This document shows positions 34,250-42,392 of a stretch of DNA of 43,200 nt, one piece after another. Both the position numbers and the translations under genes were made by a program. Each line of letters opens with the position of its first letter. Position 1 is the stretch's first letter. The stretch covers positions 1 to 43,200 of the forward strand of contig JAIEQB010000053.1 in the NCBI GenBank assembly GCA_019748065.1, read 5' to 3'. This DNA comes from Alphaproteobacteria bacterium. Lineage in GTDB: Bacteria > Pseudomonadota > Alphaproteobacteria > UBA9655. The notes under the pieces were generated by a model. It was given only the letters and a program-made list of their open reading frames with translations. It made no database searches and was not told the DNA's origin.

Positions 34250-35308
34250 TTATATGCCTCTGCTGCTTTTGCTTCTACTGCTACTACTGACAGGATGTAA
34301 AGCTGGCAATGAGACCTCATTTCCCATATATGAAGTCCACATATCTTCACTAATCTTCTGATATCCGGTATGTTTCTTGCAATAAAACTGATATGCTGGA
34401 GAAGCAGGAGAAAGTCCAGTTTGTTTATCTAATACCTTTTTTGTCTTTCTTTCCAAGATAAAATTTAAGTAATTAACAACATTAATACATTGTTCTGTTT
34501 CTTCAGAAACACTAAAATTAAATTCTGCAAATGGAATCTGATAATTGTTTAGTCTAGCCTGAAGAGCTATTTTTGCACTTTTTTTATCTAGGATTAAAAG
34601 TAATTCTTCCGCTTCCTCACTAATATCAGCTAATGACGTTGAAGACGCTAATGTAGACGGAGCAGAAGAAGATGCTACTGATGATGACGAGGAAGAAGAT
34701 GATGATGATAAGGAGGAAGAGGTTGACACTGGAGTAAATATCTCAAGCACTGGCTCTATTCTTAACTCTTGAGAAATAATTGTAGCTCCTTCTCCACCTA
34801 AAATTACAAAATCCCTAAAAGTTTCATCAGTATCTATAATGAAACATTCAAAAGTTCCAAAATCATCTTGCTTTGAATTACGCAACAGTCCTTTTAACGT
34901 TGCTTCCCCTGATTCAAGTTTTCTCTGCTTATCTTGCCATCGATCTTCCATAAATTTCTTATATTGTGATTTTGAGGGATCTGATACTGAGCTTTCCTCC
35001 GCGTAAAAACTCTGAAAATAATCAAAAACCTCCCGCTTTGATTTTTCTATTTTCATGGCATACACAGTAGTTAAAAAATCAAGAACCTTACGAGTCTTTC
35101 CTTCACGGTTAGGTGTGTTTAATTTAAACTCTTTCTTCCAATCAACTTGGCACTTATTGTTTAATGCTCGATGAATAATTCTTACTTCTTCGTCGGTTAA
35201 TACGCTTATTAATCTCAATACATCTGCATTTGTATTAACTCCTGAGCTAATCAGGAATGTTAAGGGTAATAAAAATACCCAAAATTTCTTAAGAATCAGA
35301 ACTTTCAT
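34250..35308 (-). CDS. Exported Ser-rich protein with two copies of an unknown domain
   Basis: A 352-residue protein with a signal peptide (VLILKKFWVFLLPLTFLISS). Two similar segments are visible, residues 41-124 and 243-324: both have a RALNN/RLNN turn, a K/RKVLDFL- or NVVNYLNF-type helix, and end in EDRW or EDMW after a KK/YQK stretch. They are separated by an acidic stretch and a poly-Ser linker (195-226) encoded by simple repeats, as in the exported HicA-like protein. No known family recognised. The last residues SSSSRSKSSRGI run into a stop, while another frame continues (33993-34249), so the gene may be frameshifted. GAGGAG lies 8 nt before the ATG. Confidence 0.6.
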   Translation of the reverse strand: MKVLILKKFWVFLLPLTFLISSGVNTNADVLRLISVLTDEEVRIIHRALNNKCQVDWKKEFKLNTPNREGKTRKVLDFLTTVYAMKIEKSKREVFDYFQSFYAEESSVSDPSKSQYKKFMEDRWQDKQRKLESGEATLKGLLRNSKQDDFGTFECFIIDTDETFRDFVILGGEGATIISQELRIEPVLEIFTPVSTSSSLSSSSSSSSSSVASSSAPSTLASSTSLADISEEAEELLLILDKKSAKIALQARLNNYQIPFAEFNFSVSEETEQCINVVNYLNFILERKTKKVLDKQTGLSPASPAYQFYCKKHTGYQKISEDMWTSYMGNEVSLPALHPVSSSSRSKSSRGI

Positions 35309-35349
35309 CGAAGCAACTCCTCGTCTAAATCATATGCAGTTCCAATTGA

Positions 35350-35378
35350 ATTCTAGAAAAATAATATGTAACGTTCAA
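35350..35378 (-). promoter_or_regulatory. Sigma-70 promoter of the Ser-rich repeat gene
   Basis: On the minus strand TTGAAC (35378-35373), a 17-nt spacer, then TAGAAT (35355-35350), about 42 nt upstream of the ATG. The match to TTGACA and TATAAT is 4/6 and 5/6. Confidence 0.5.
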
Positions 35379-35500
35379 GGTTATTAAAATACTATAACTT
35401 CACGGGCAATGTCCAGGTAGACTTTTAACTTTCCTTCCTCCCCTCAATTAAATCACTTTTAAGTAATTATTATTTATGATTATTAAAATAACTTACAAAA

Positions 35501-35614
35501 ATGGAGCTTCTTAGTATGTTCATCCTACATATCAGCGCTTTATTTGCCTATAGTGTTCTTCTTACAAGCACGGTTCTTATCATTTGGTCCCTGCGGCATG
35601 AAGGGTCTCTATAG
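35501..35614 (+). CDS. Short hydrophobic ORF, possible small membrane protein
   Basis: The frame encodes 37 residues if started at 35501, or 32 from ATG 35516, which has GGAG 9 nt upstream. The sequence FILHISALFAYSVLLTSTVL followed by IIWSLRHEGSL gives one transmembrane helix with a charged end. It lies in the otherwise empty gap 35309-35667. Chance cannot be excluded. Confidence 0.35.
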   Translation: MELLSMFILHISALFAYSVLLTSTVLIIWSLRHEGSL

Positions 35615-35667
35615 GAGTTAAGTATGCGTTGCCACCCTTAATAAGGCAACCCAAAATCTTTCCTTTC

Positions 35668-38145
35668 CTACTCACTCGCGGAATTATTTCTCTGCCCTTT
35701 GATACTAACTTTCTTCTGATCCTCAGCTGAAAGTGGTTCAGGCTTTAAGTGCACGGTGAGCTTGTTCAACGTACCAGTGAATTTGAAGGGAACCTTGTAG
35801 TCTTTGTCTTCTACAGGTGTACCCGTATCCATGCCAACATCGAAAGTTTCATCCCACTGGAAAATAAAGGGAGTACTACGCTCCATCCGATGGTTGTCAA
35901 CTTCTTTACCATCGATCTTGAGTACACCTGTGCCTCCCTTTCCAAGACCTCCTCCGTCATATTTGAAATCAAAGACGAGAGTATGCTTGCCAGGTGTAAG
36001 AGCATCTTTACCTTCCCAACGGGTCCGCTCTATATCCACCAGATTATAGAGGAAGACTGGTTTTCCATTTAGGAGATATAAGCCGTAGCCACCAAATCGA
36101 CCACCTTCAGTGACTAACATACCTTCCGCTCCCTCTTTTGGTATTTCAACCTCTGCTGTAATGGTATAGGACTTGTCCAAGATACTTGGTGCATCCCCAT
36201 GGGGGATTCCTGAGAGTGTTCCAGAATAGGTAAATTCACTCCTTCCTGCAGTAACGCTAGGGCGAGGGGCGAGGAGACGTTCTGATAAAGAATTATCTAA
36301 TGGTAGAACCTGATACTTAGAAGCTTCTACTAAGAAGAGTTCTTGCATCTCTTTTAGCTTGTCAGGGTTGGAAGCAGCTAGATCATCGTACTGGGTCCAG
36401 TCCTTCGTCAGATCATAAAGCTCCCATTTATAACCATTGGCTACGTCTTTAGTTGGTTTACTCGTAAGATCCCAAGGAGCTATTAAGGGAGTGGTACTTG
36501 CTACCCACCCATCGTGATAAATAGCCCGATTGCCAAGCATTTCAAAGTATTGGGTTACATGGTGAGAAGGCGCCTTAGCATTTGCTTTGTCAAAAGTATA
36601 GGCCATGCTCACACCTTCAATAGGTTTCTGTGGAACGCCATTGACCATGTCCGGTACCTTGATTTTTGTCACCTCCAAAATTGTGGGGACAATATCAATG
36701 ATGTGATGGAATTGATTGCGAATGCCACCTGCATCTTTAATAACCTTTGGCCAAGCAATAGCCAGTCCTTGGCGCGTCCCACCAAAATGGGAGGCAATTT
36801 GTTTTGTCCACTTAAATGGCGTGTCAAAAGCCCATGTCCAGGCAACAGCCATATGGGGATAGGTTTTATCTGAACCCCATACATTATAAAATTCTTCAAG
36901 CTGTTGTTTAACAGGAAACTCAACCCCATTAAACATAGCGATCTCATTGGGGCTGCCTATGAGTGAACCCTCAGCACTCGATCCATTATCACCACTAATA
37001 TAAATAATCAAAGTATTATCAAGTTTTCCCATGTCTTCAACCGCCTGAATCACACGACCAATTTCATGGTCTGTATAAGCCAGGTAGGCCGCATAGACTT
37101 CCGCCTGCCGGGCAAACATTTTTTTGTCATCTGCACTCAGGGTTTCCCAGAGAGGAAGTATATCATCAGGCCAAGGCGTAAGTTTAGCATCGGCTGGAAT
37201 AACCCCCAGTTTTTTTTGGTTTGCAAATATTTTTTCACGTTCTACATTCCAACCTTCATCAAAGTGACCCTTAAATTTTGCAATCCATTCTGGAGTTGGG
37301 TGATGGGGTGCATGGGTGCCACCAGGAACATAATAAACAAAAAATGGTTTGTCTGGAGCGATTGAATTGAGTTGTTTCATCCAATCAATGGCTTCATCTG
37401 CCATAGCCGTCGTAAGGTTCCATCCTGGTTTACCAACATATGGATAGATAGGGGTAGTGTTACGGAATAAATTTGGTTCCCATTGGCTTGTGTCACCTCC
37501 TACGAATCCATAAAAATACTCAAATCCAATGGCATTTGGCCATAAATCAAAAGGGCCCGCTTGGCTTGCTTGAAAGGCAGGGATATTATGTTCTTTACCA
37601 AACCATGAGGTTCCATAACCGTTTTGTTTTAAAATTTCACCGATGGTAGCTGTATTCTTTCCGATGAGGCTATCATACCCAGGATAACCGGTCGACATCT
37701 CAGAAACGACACCTGAGTGGACAGAGTGATGATTACGGCCCGTAATTAAAGCCGCCCGTGTGGGTGAACAAAGGGCTGTGGAATGGAATTGGGTATAACG
37801 TAACCCCATCTTTGCAATCCGGTCTAATGCAGGTGTGGGAATGGTTCCACCGAAAGTACTTGGAGCTCCAAAACCAACATCGTCTGTCATGATCAACAAG
37901 ATGTTGGGAGCACTTTTAGGGGGCACGATCTGAGGTTGCCAAAAAGGCTTTGATTGAAAAGCATTGAGATTAATCTCCCCCCCAAAGGGTAGGAGCGGGG
38001 CGGGCAGTTCTTTCGAGTCAAGGGATTGAGTTGCAGAAGGCGAACCTGGTGTGCCTGTTATTTCTTGTGCGTTTGCCATTGTCTCCATGTGTAGGAAGAA
38101 CATGCACACTAGGAAGTTTCTAATAAATTTATGGAATATATTCAC
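35668..38145 (-). CDS. Exported arylsulfatase
   Basis: An 825-residue type I sulfatase that hydrolyses sulfate esters. A signal peptide ends near residue 27 (ETMANAQE). The metal site begins with D88-D89 (IMTDDVGFG), and the modification motif CSPTR starts at C126 (TALCSPTRAALITGR), where Cys must be converted to formylglycine. SGDNGSSAEG supplies later metal ligands. The long form with a C-terminal beta-rich region after residue 640 is like mycobacterial and marine AtsA-type enzymes. Translation starts at GTG 38145 with GAGG 8 nt ahead. Directly upstream on the same strand is a formylglycine-generating enzyme. Acquisition by transfer is likely but unproven. Confidence 0.93.
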   Translation of the reverse strand: MNIFHKFIRNFLVCMFFLHMETMANAQEITGTPGSPSATQSLDSKELPAPLLPFGGEINLNAFQSKPFWQPQIVPPKSAPNILLIMTDDVGFGAPSTFGGTIPTPALDRIAKMGLRYTQFHSTALCSPTRAALITGRNHHSVHSGVVSEMSTGYPGYDSLIGKNTATIGEILKQNGYGTSWFGKEHNIPAFQASQAGPFDLWPNAIGFEYFYGFVGGDTSQWEPNLFRNTTPIYPYVGKPGWNLTTAMADEAIDWMKQLNSIAPDKPFFVYYVPGGTHAPHHPTPEWIAKFKGHFDEGWNVEREKIFANQKKLGVIPADAKLTPWPDDILPLWETLSADDKKMFARQAEVYAAYLAYTDHEIGRVIQAVEDMGKLDNTLIIYISGDNGSSAEGSLIGSPNEIAMFNGVEFPVKQQLEEFYNVWGSDKTYPHMAVAWTWAFDTPFKWTKQIASHFGGTRQGLAIAWPKVIKDAGGIRNQFHHIIDIVPTILEVTKIKVPDMVNGVPQKPIEGVSMAYTFDKANAKAPSHHVTQYFEMLGNRAIYHDGWVASTTPLIAPWDLTSKPTKDVANGYKWELYDLTKDWTQYDDLAASNPDKLKEMQELFLVEASKYQVLPLDNSLSERLLAPRPSVTAGRSEFTYSGTLSGIPHGDAPSILDKSYTITAEVEIPKEGAEGMLVTEGGRFGGYGLYLLNGKPVFLYNLVDIERTRWEGKDALTPGKHTLVFDFKYDGGGLGKGGTGVLKIDGKEVDNHRMERSTPFIFQWDETFDVGMDTGTPVEDKDYKVPFKFTGTLNKLTVHLKPEPLSAEDQKKVSIKGQRNNSASE

Positions 38146-38225
38146 CTTATTCGCCTCAGCAATCCTGTTATGAGTTCATTCTTCCCGGTATACAAGATTA
38201 AGGTTAATAAGTGATTAAGAAAGCA

Positions 38226-39317
38226 TTATTTGGCCTTCTTCTCTTTCTCAAGCATTTTCTTTCCCATCTCTATATCCGCAACTAAACGAAAACCGAGATG
38301 GCTTGCGCTACTATCCTCAGCAGAACCACCTCGAGCCGTGACACGGTAACCTGTACAAAAAATTGCATTGTTGCACAGATAAGACCCTCCACGACGAACA
38401 CGCTTTTTTGCATAGGGCTCTACTGGATCAAAACTTGTTGTAGGGCCTGTGGGATTTAGAGAGAGTTCTTTTGTGGCTTCCTCCCCATAATAGGATACAT
38501 TGTAAAAGTCTGAGCACCATTCCCACACATTCCCGGCTAGATCATACAAACGATAAGCATTTGGTTTGAACGTTTTTACAGCCGTTGTGCCTATATAACC
38601 GTTCGGTTTTGTGCTTTTATAGGGAAATTCCCCCTGCCAAATATTAGCTTGTGGTTTTTTCGCTGAGAATTCATTATTCCCCCAAACATATATAGAGTCA
38701 TAATTACCGCCGTAGGCCGCAAATTCCCACTCAGCTTCTGTGGGGAGGCGTTTACCCGCCCATTTCGCGTAAGCATTTGCATCAAACCAAGAAATATGTA
38801 CGACGGGATGGTCCTCTTTTCCCTCGATAGAACTTTCAGGCCCCGTGGGATGTTTCCAATTTGCTCCTGGTTTCCACTCCCACCAAACATTATGATTATT
38901 AAGGGGCACAGGGCCATCAGTAGGTTTAAACACCAGTGAGGCCGCAACGAGCAATTCAGGTGCGGGAGGGGGCGTTCCCGGAGGAACCTGGCTCATAATC
39001 TCTCCAAGAGTTGGAGCTTTTTCTGCTGTTGTGACATACCCTGTTGCATCGACAAATTTTTTAAATTGACGGTTCGTCACAGGGGTTTCATCCATCCAAA
39101 AGGCATCAACTTTTACACGGTGAGTTGGTTTTTCATCTGCCTTTGCATTTTCCTTGTCTGATCCCATGATGAACTCTCCACCTGGAATCCAAACCATCCC
39201 AGAAGGGGTGTTCGCTTTTTCTGTCTTGAAACGATCCGGTGTTTTTGAACAACACGGTGAACTAAAGGCTTGAGTTGTACAAATTAAAAACATGAAAACG
39301 AAAGATTTGGAATTCAT
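38226..39317 (-). CDS. Exported formylglycine-generating enzyme (SUMF1 family)
   Basis: A 363-residue enzyme that oxidises the sulfatase active-site Cys to formylglycine. An N-terminal export signal (SFVFMFLICTTQAFSS) precedes the FGE-sulfatase domain: GMVWIPGGEFIMGSD, PVTNRQFKKFV, HPVVHISWFDANAYAKWAGK, RLPTEAEWEFAA, NVWEWCSDFY and RRGGSYLC. Redox cysteines are C315 and C321. The family normally has four residues between them; here there are five. The following gene, 80 nt downstream, is its presumed substrate. A putative C-terminal lysine-rich tail follows. Confidence 0.92.
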   Translation of the reverse strand: MNSKSFVFMFLICTTQAFSSPCCSKTPDRFKTEKANTPSGMVWIPGGEFIMGSDKENAKADEKPTHRVKVDAFWMDETPVTNRQFKKFVDATGYVTTAEKAPTLGEIMSQVPPGTPPPAPELLVAASLVFKPTDGPVPLNNHNVWWEWKPGANWKHPTGPESSIEGKEDHPVVHISWFDANAYAKWAGKRLPTEAEWEFAAYGGNYDSIYVWGNNEFSAKKPQANIWQGEFPYKSTKPNGYIGTTAVKTFKPNAYRLYDLAGNVWEWCSDFYNVSYYGEEATKELSLNPTGPTTSFDPVEPYAKKRVRRGGSYLCNNAIFCTGYRVTARGGSAEDSSASHLGFRLVADIEMGKKMLEKEKKAK

Positions 39318-39608
39318 GTCAAGTTTCCCTATTGGATATTTGCAGCCTAGAAGAGTTTATAACATCTTGGAACACGTAGTTACAGTCCCTTTTTATATTT
39401 TCAGAGGAATGCTTGTAAATGAGAAAACACCGCTTACATTTTAGAATTAGGACAAATGGTCTTTCCCTGTCTTATCCGCAAAGCTACTGTTAAGCTATGC
39501 ACCTGGGGCTTACTCGTGATCAGTACTCAGTTTTTAGTGTTCAGGAAAAACATTGAAAAAGAGATATTTAAGTTTTTTAATTTGCTGAATATTGAACACT
39601 TGAAAATA

Positions 39609-39655
39609 CCCCTCACCCGCCGCGTTGCTGCGACCTATCCCACAAGGAAAGAGGT
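39609..39655. repeat. Interspersed repeat remnant with hairpin
   Basis: The stretch CCCCTCACCCGCCGCG then ACCTATCC-CACAA-GGAAAGAGGT resembles the CCCTCACCC...CTCTCCC-CAAGG-GGAGAGG type of repeat seen in many proteobacterial genomes; the arms are decayed. The gap 39318-39706 otherwise holds only the FGE promoter region. Confidence 0.35.
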
Positions 39656-39706
39656 ATACGTGATTAATTTTCACACATTTTCATGCGTAGGACCTAACTT
39701 TTATCC

Positions 39707-40354
39707 CTACTCGCGCACCAACGCCAAATACCACAATGTCTCGAGAAACTCTTCCTTAGCTGCCTTTTCATGGGCTACGACTTCCGCCTCCTTACCCCAC
39801 ACCCGCTGTTGCTCATGCTCATGCAAATGGGCTAAATCCCAGGCAGCGTCAGGTTTTAGTTCATCCTTAAACAGCAGATAGGAGATAGCAAAGGAAGAAG
39901 TGAGCGTCAAAAGATGCACAAAGCCGGAGAGCTGAAAAGTGGTTAAGTGATAGAGAAAAGTCCGGATTTTTTCTTCTTCAGGAGGGTTCAAAGCGGGCAA
40001 AGAAAGCAAGGGGGTCGATTTAAGCTTAAGGCCTAAGTCCTGATTAATCTTTTGAATAAGAGGCTGCCACTCTTTTTCCTGAAGCTTTACCAGAGTCGCA
40101 GGCTCTGGCGACCAAAACAAAATCACGTCCCTCGGGACCGATTGGACGATATAGGTAATATAACTTTCCCGTGCCTCCGCAATCCGATCGAGGGTTGTTG
40201 CCGCAAGGGAGGTCAGCGGCTTTTGGCCGTAATGGGGCGAGGGATCTTTCTCCCATTCTTCTTCAATAGCCCGCGCAAGAGCCAGGGTAGGCACTTCAAA
40301 GGGATTGCCTTCCGGCGTTTTTAAAAATTTATTTTTAATGTATATATCAAACAT
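39707..40354 (-). CDS. ATP12-family F1-ATPase assembly chaperone
   Basis: A 215-residue protein of the ATP12 family, which in mitochondria binds the F1 alpha subunit until assembly. Recognisable blocks are FLKTPEGNPFEVPTLALARAI near the start, DRIAEARESYITYI, and VILFWSPEP-type residues in the middle, with LHEHEQQRVWG towards the end. It is shorter than typical homologues (about 240-260) at the N-terminus. It overlaps the RluC-like gene by 8 nt, an arrangement I recall from other alphaproteobacteria. Confidence 0.85.
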   Translation of the reverse strand: MFDIYIKNKFLKTPEGNPFEVPTLALARAIEEEWEKDPSPHYGQKPLTSLAATTLDRIAEARESYITYIVQSVPRDVILFWSPEPATLVKLQEKEWQPLIQKINQDLGLKLKSTPLLSLPALNPPEEEKIRTFLYHLTTFQLSGFVHLLTLTSSFAISYLLFKDELKPDAAWDLAHLHEHEQQRVWGKEAEVVAHEKAAKEEFLETLWYLALVRE

Positions 40355-41306
40355 TTTCTAAGCCTAACTCATTACACGTTTCTTGGAAATAGGAAGGCAC
40401 CGGGGCCTCAAAGGTTTTAGGCTTACCCTTTGGCAAAGGAACAGTGATAGCACGTGCATAAAGATGTAATTCCTTACGTCCCAATGGAAAGGCCTCCGTT
40501 CCTCCATATTTTCCATCACCCAAAATGGGAGTTTTTAAGCCCTCAGCACAATGGACTCGCAATTGGTGCATGCGGCCTGTTTTAGGGGTCAGCTCCAGCA
40601 AGGCCACCTTGGTGCTGAGGGTATCTAAAGTACGATAATGGGTCGTCGCATGGGCTCCTTCCCGAACGTCAACACGAATCTTCTCTCCAAGCGAATCTGC
40701 TTTTTTAGAGAGGGCAAGGCTAATCACCCCTTCGGGCCTTTTTGGCACCCCACAAACAACAGCCCAATAAGTTTTCTGAACGCCTCTCTCCTTAAAAGCT
40801 TGGGTAAGCCAGCGCGCCATGGGTAAGGTCTTCGCGATCACAAGAACCCCTGAGGTATCCTTATCCAAGCGGTGCACAAGACGCGGCTTAATATCCTCAT
40901 AATAGCGCACCAACATAGAATCCAAGGATTTCCTTTGCTTTGTACCGCTTTGAACCGCAATACCCGCAGGCTTATTCAGAACAAGAAGGTCATCGTCTTC
41001 ATAAAGAAAAAGCCCCTTGATCCACTTGCGCTCAGCCTGAGTGAGAGGTTGCGCTTCCTTCGGTTTTGCCTCTTCATCGAGGGCCAAAAAAGTTTTCGGG
41101 AACGAGACGGTTTGCCCTTTTTCAACGCGTGTTTTAGGAAGAGCTTTTTTCCCTTCAATCTTAAGAATTCCCTTGCGCGCCGCTTTTTCAATAAGACCTT
41201 GAGGCAGATGGGGGATCCAAAGGCGGAGACAACGATCAAGACGAATTCCTCCTTCTTCTCCAGAGACAACCTTCTGCGCCAACTCGTCTATTCTATTTGT
41301 CTTCAT
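40347..41306 (-). CDS. rluC: RluC/RluD-type 23S rRNA pseudouridine synthase
   Basis: A 319-residue RNA-modifying enzyme. An N-terminal S4-like RNA-binding domain (RLDRCLRLWIPHLPQGLIEKAA) precedes the catalytic domain, with the active-site Asp in RLVHRLDKDTSG and with VLNKPAGIAVQSG, GRMHQLRVH and LHLYARAI. RluC-type is the best guess; RluD or RluA specificity cannot be ruled out by eye. Divergent from the methyltransferase gene 30 nt away. Confidence 0.88.
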   Translation of the reverse strand: MKTNRIDELAQKVVSGEEGGIRLDRCLRLWIPHLPQGLIEKAARKGILKIEGKKALPKTRVEKGQTVSFPKTFLALDEEAKPKEAQPLTQAERKWIKGLFLYEDDDLLVLNKPAGIAVQSGTKQRKSLDSMLVRYYEDIKPRLVHRLDKDTSGVLVIAKTLPMARWLTQAFKERGVQKTYWAVVCGVPKRPEGVISLALSKKADSLGEKIRVDVREGAHATTHYRTLDTLSTKVALLELTPKTGRMHQLRVHCAEGLKTPILGDGKYGGTEAFPLGRKELHLYARAITVPLPKGKPKTFEAPVPSYFQETCNELGLENV

Positions 41307-41336
41307 TCCTATACCAATTTATGCTACTTCATTCTC

Positions 41337-42050
41337 ATGAATCTCTTTGATAGTAAAGCATATCATCTTCATCACCAAAGGGCTAAGAAAACCTTTCATG
41401 CTCACAACTTTCTTTATGCCCACGTGGAAGAAGAATTGACCACACGCCTTCAAGATTTTCGCAAACAATTCAAAACATCCTTAGGTCTTTCCGCCTATCC
41501 TTTGAGTATTACTCAAGAAAACGCCTCCCTTTTTGAAGGATCTTTTGTCTTATCAGAACACTCCTTTGATCTCATTATCAGTTGCTTGCAAGCCCATTGG
41601 GTTAATAATCTTCCCGGCCTTTTAAAAGGAATCCGCTCTGCTCTTAAAAATGAAGGTCTCTTTTTAGGGTCTCTTTTCGGTGGCAATACTCTTATTGAGC
41701 TGAGGGAAAGTCTTTTACAAGCGGAGTTGGAGCTGAAAGGAGGCGCTGCGGCGCGAATTGCCCCTATGCTGCATCCAGCGGATGCTCCCAGCCTTTTGTC
41801 CCAATCCTCTTTTTTTATGCCTGTGGTGGACAGGGAGACGATTACGGTTTCCTACCCTTCCCTCACTCATTTAATGAAAGATCTCCGGGGCATGGGAGAA
41901 ACGAATAAACTTTTCGAACGCCTCAAAGGAATGACCTCCCGCCGTTTGTTTAAAAAGGCTGAAGATCTTTATGCCAAAAAATATGCTGTAAACAGCCTTC
42001 TTCCCGCGACCTTTGAGGTAATATACCTTACTGGCTGGCGGAAAGATTAA
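41337..42050 (+). CDS. NDUFAF5-like methyltransferase-fold protein lacking SAM motif I
   Basis: A 237-residue protein resembling NDUFAF5/BioC-like methyltransferase-fold proteins of alphaproteobacteria. Matching blocks are MNLFDSKAYHLHHQRAKK, SFDLIISCLQAHWVNNLPGL, IRSALKNEGLFLGSLFGG and LRESLLQAELELKGGAA. The segment that should hold the Gly-rich SAM-binding loop (LDLGxGTG type) reads FKTSLGLSAYPLSITQ and about 30 residues appear missing before the HWVN block. It may be catalytically dead or act as a scaffold. The ATG at 41337 is where the family begins; the frame is open far upstream inside rluC. Confidence 0.75.
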   Translation: MNLFDSKAYHLHHQRAKKTFHAHNFLYAHVEEELTTRLQDFRKQFKTSLGLSAYPLSITQENASLFEGSFVLSEHSFDLIISCLQAHWVNNLPGLLKGIRSALKNEGLFLGSLFGGNTLIELRESLLQAELELKGGAAARIAPMLHPADAPSLLSQSSFFMPVVDRETITVSYPSLTHLMKDLRGMGETNKLFERLKGMTSRRLFKKAEDLYAKKYAVNSLLPATFEVIYLTGWRKD

Positions 42051-42392
42051 GTCGTTTACTGGAGCTAATCGCAAAAGTTGGTGACGCAGCGTCTATGACG
42101 CACGGGCTTTTTATCGAGGCGATGATTTCTTAACCATCCAAAACTTGCCACAAAAAATTACTTTTGGCAACTTGCTCAAAATCTTTTTTATAACCTCTTG
42201 CCAAAATGAATTTTAAAACAGAAAGATAGAGATGAGTTTGGAATTTGAGTCCCTCGCTATGAAGCGTTAGAGCAATACTCATAAAAAATAAAGCATCCAG
42301 GAATCCGCGCAAACTGCTTTTGAGTGGGCTCACCATGCTCTCAAATACCCCCCCGAGCCAACAGTGTTAGCCTTTTAGCGCCTCTTTTTACC
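42051..42392. other. Gap without a supported gene
   Basis: An open frame on the minus strand (42130-42336) has a mixed hydrophobic sequence ending KSNFLWQVLDG, but no ribosome site or recognised domain. No other structure was found. It may be decayed mobile-element DNA linked to the adjacent reverse transcriptase. Confidence 0.3.

Noticed and set aside
39456-39881. 141-residue open frame on the plus strand
   Set aside because: It crosses a decayed repeat and then reads antisense to the ATP12-family gene; composition is Cys/Ser-rich shadow coding.
42130-42336. 68-residue open frame on the minus strand before the reverse transcriptase
   Set aside because: No recognisable domain, no ribosome site; kept only as a possible mobile-element remnant.
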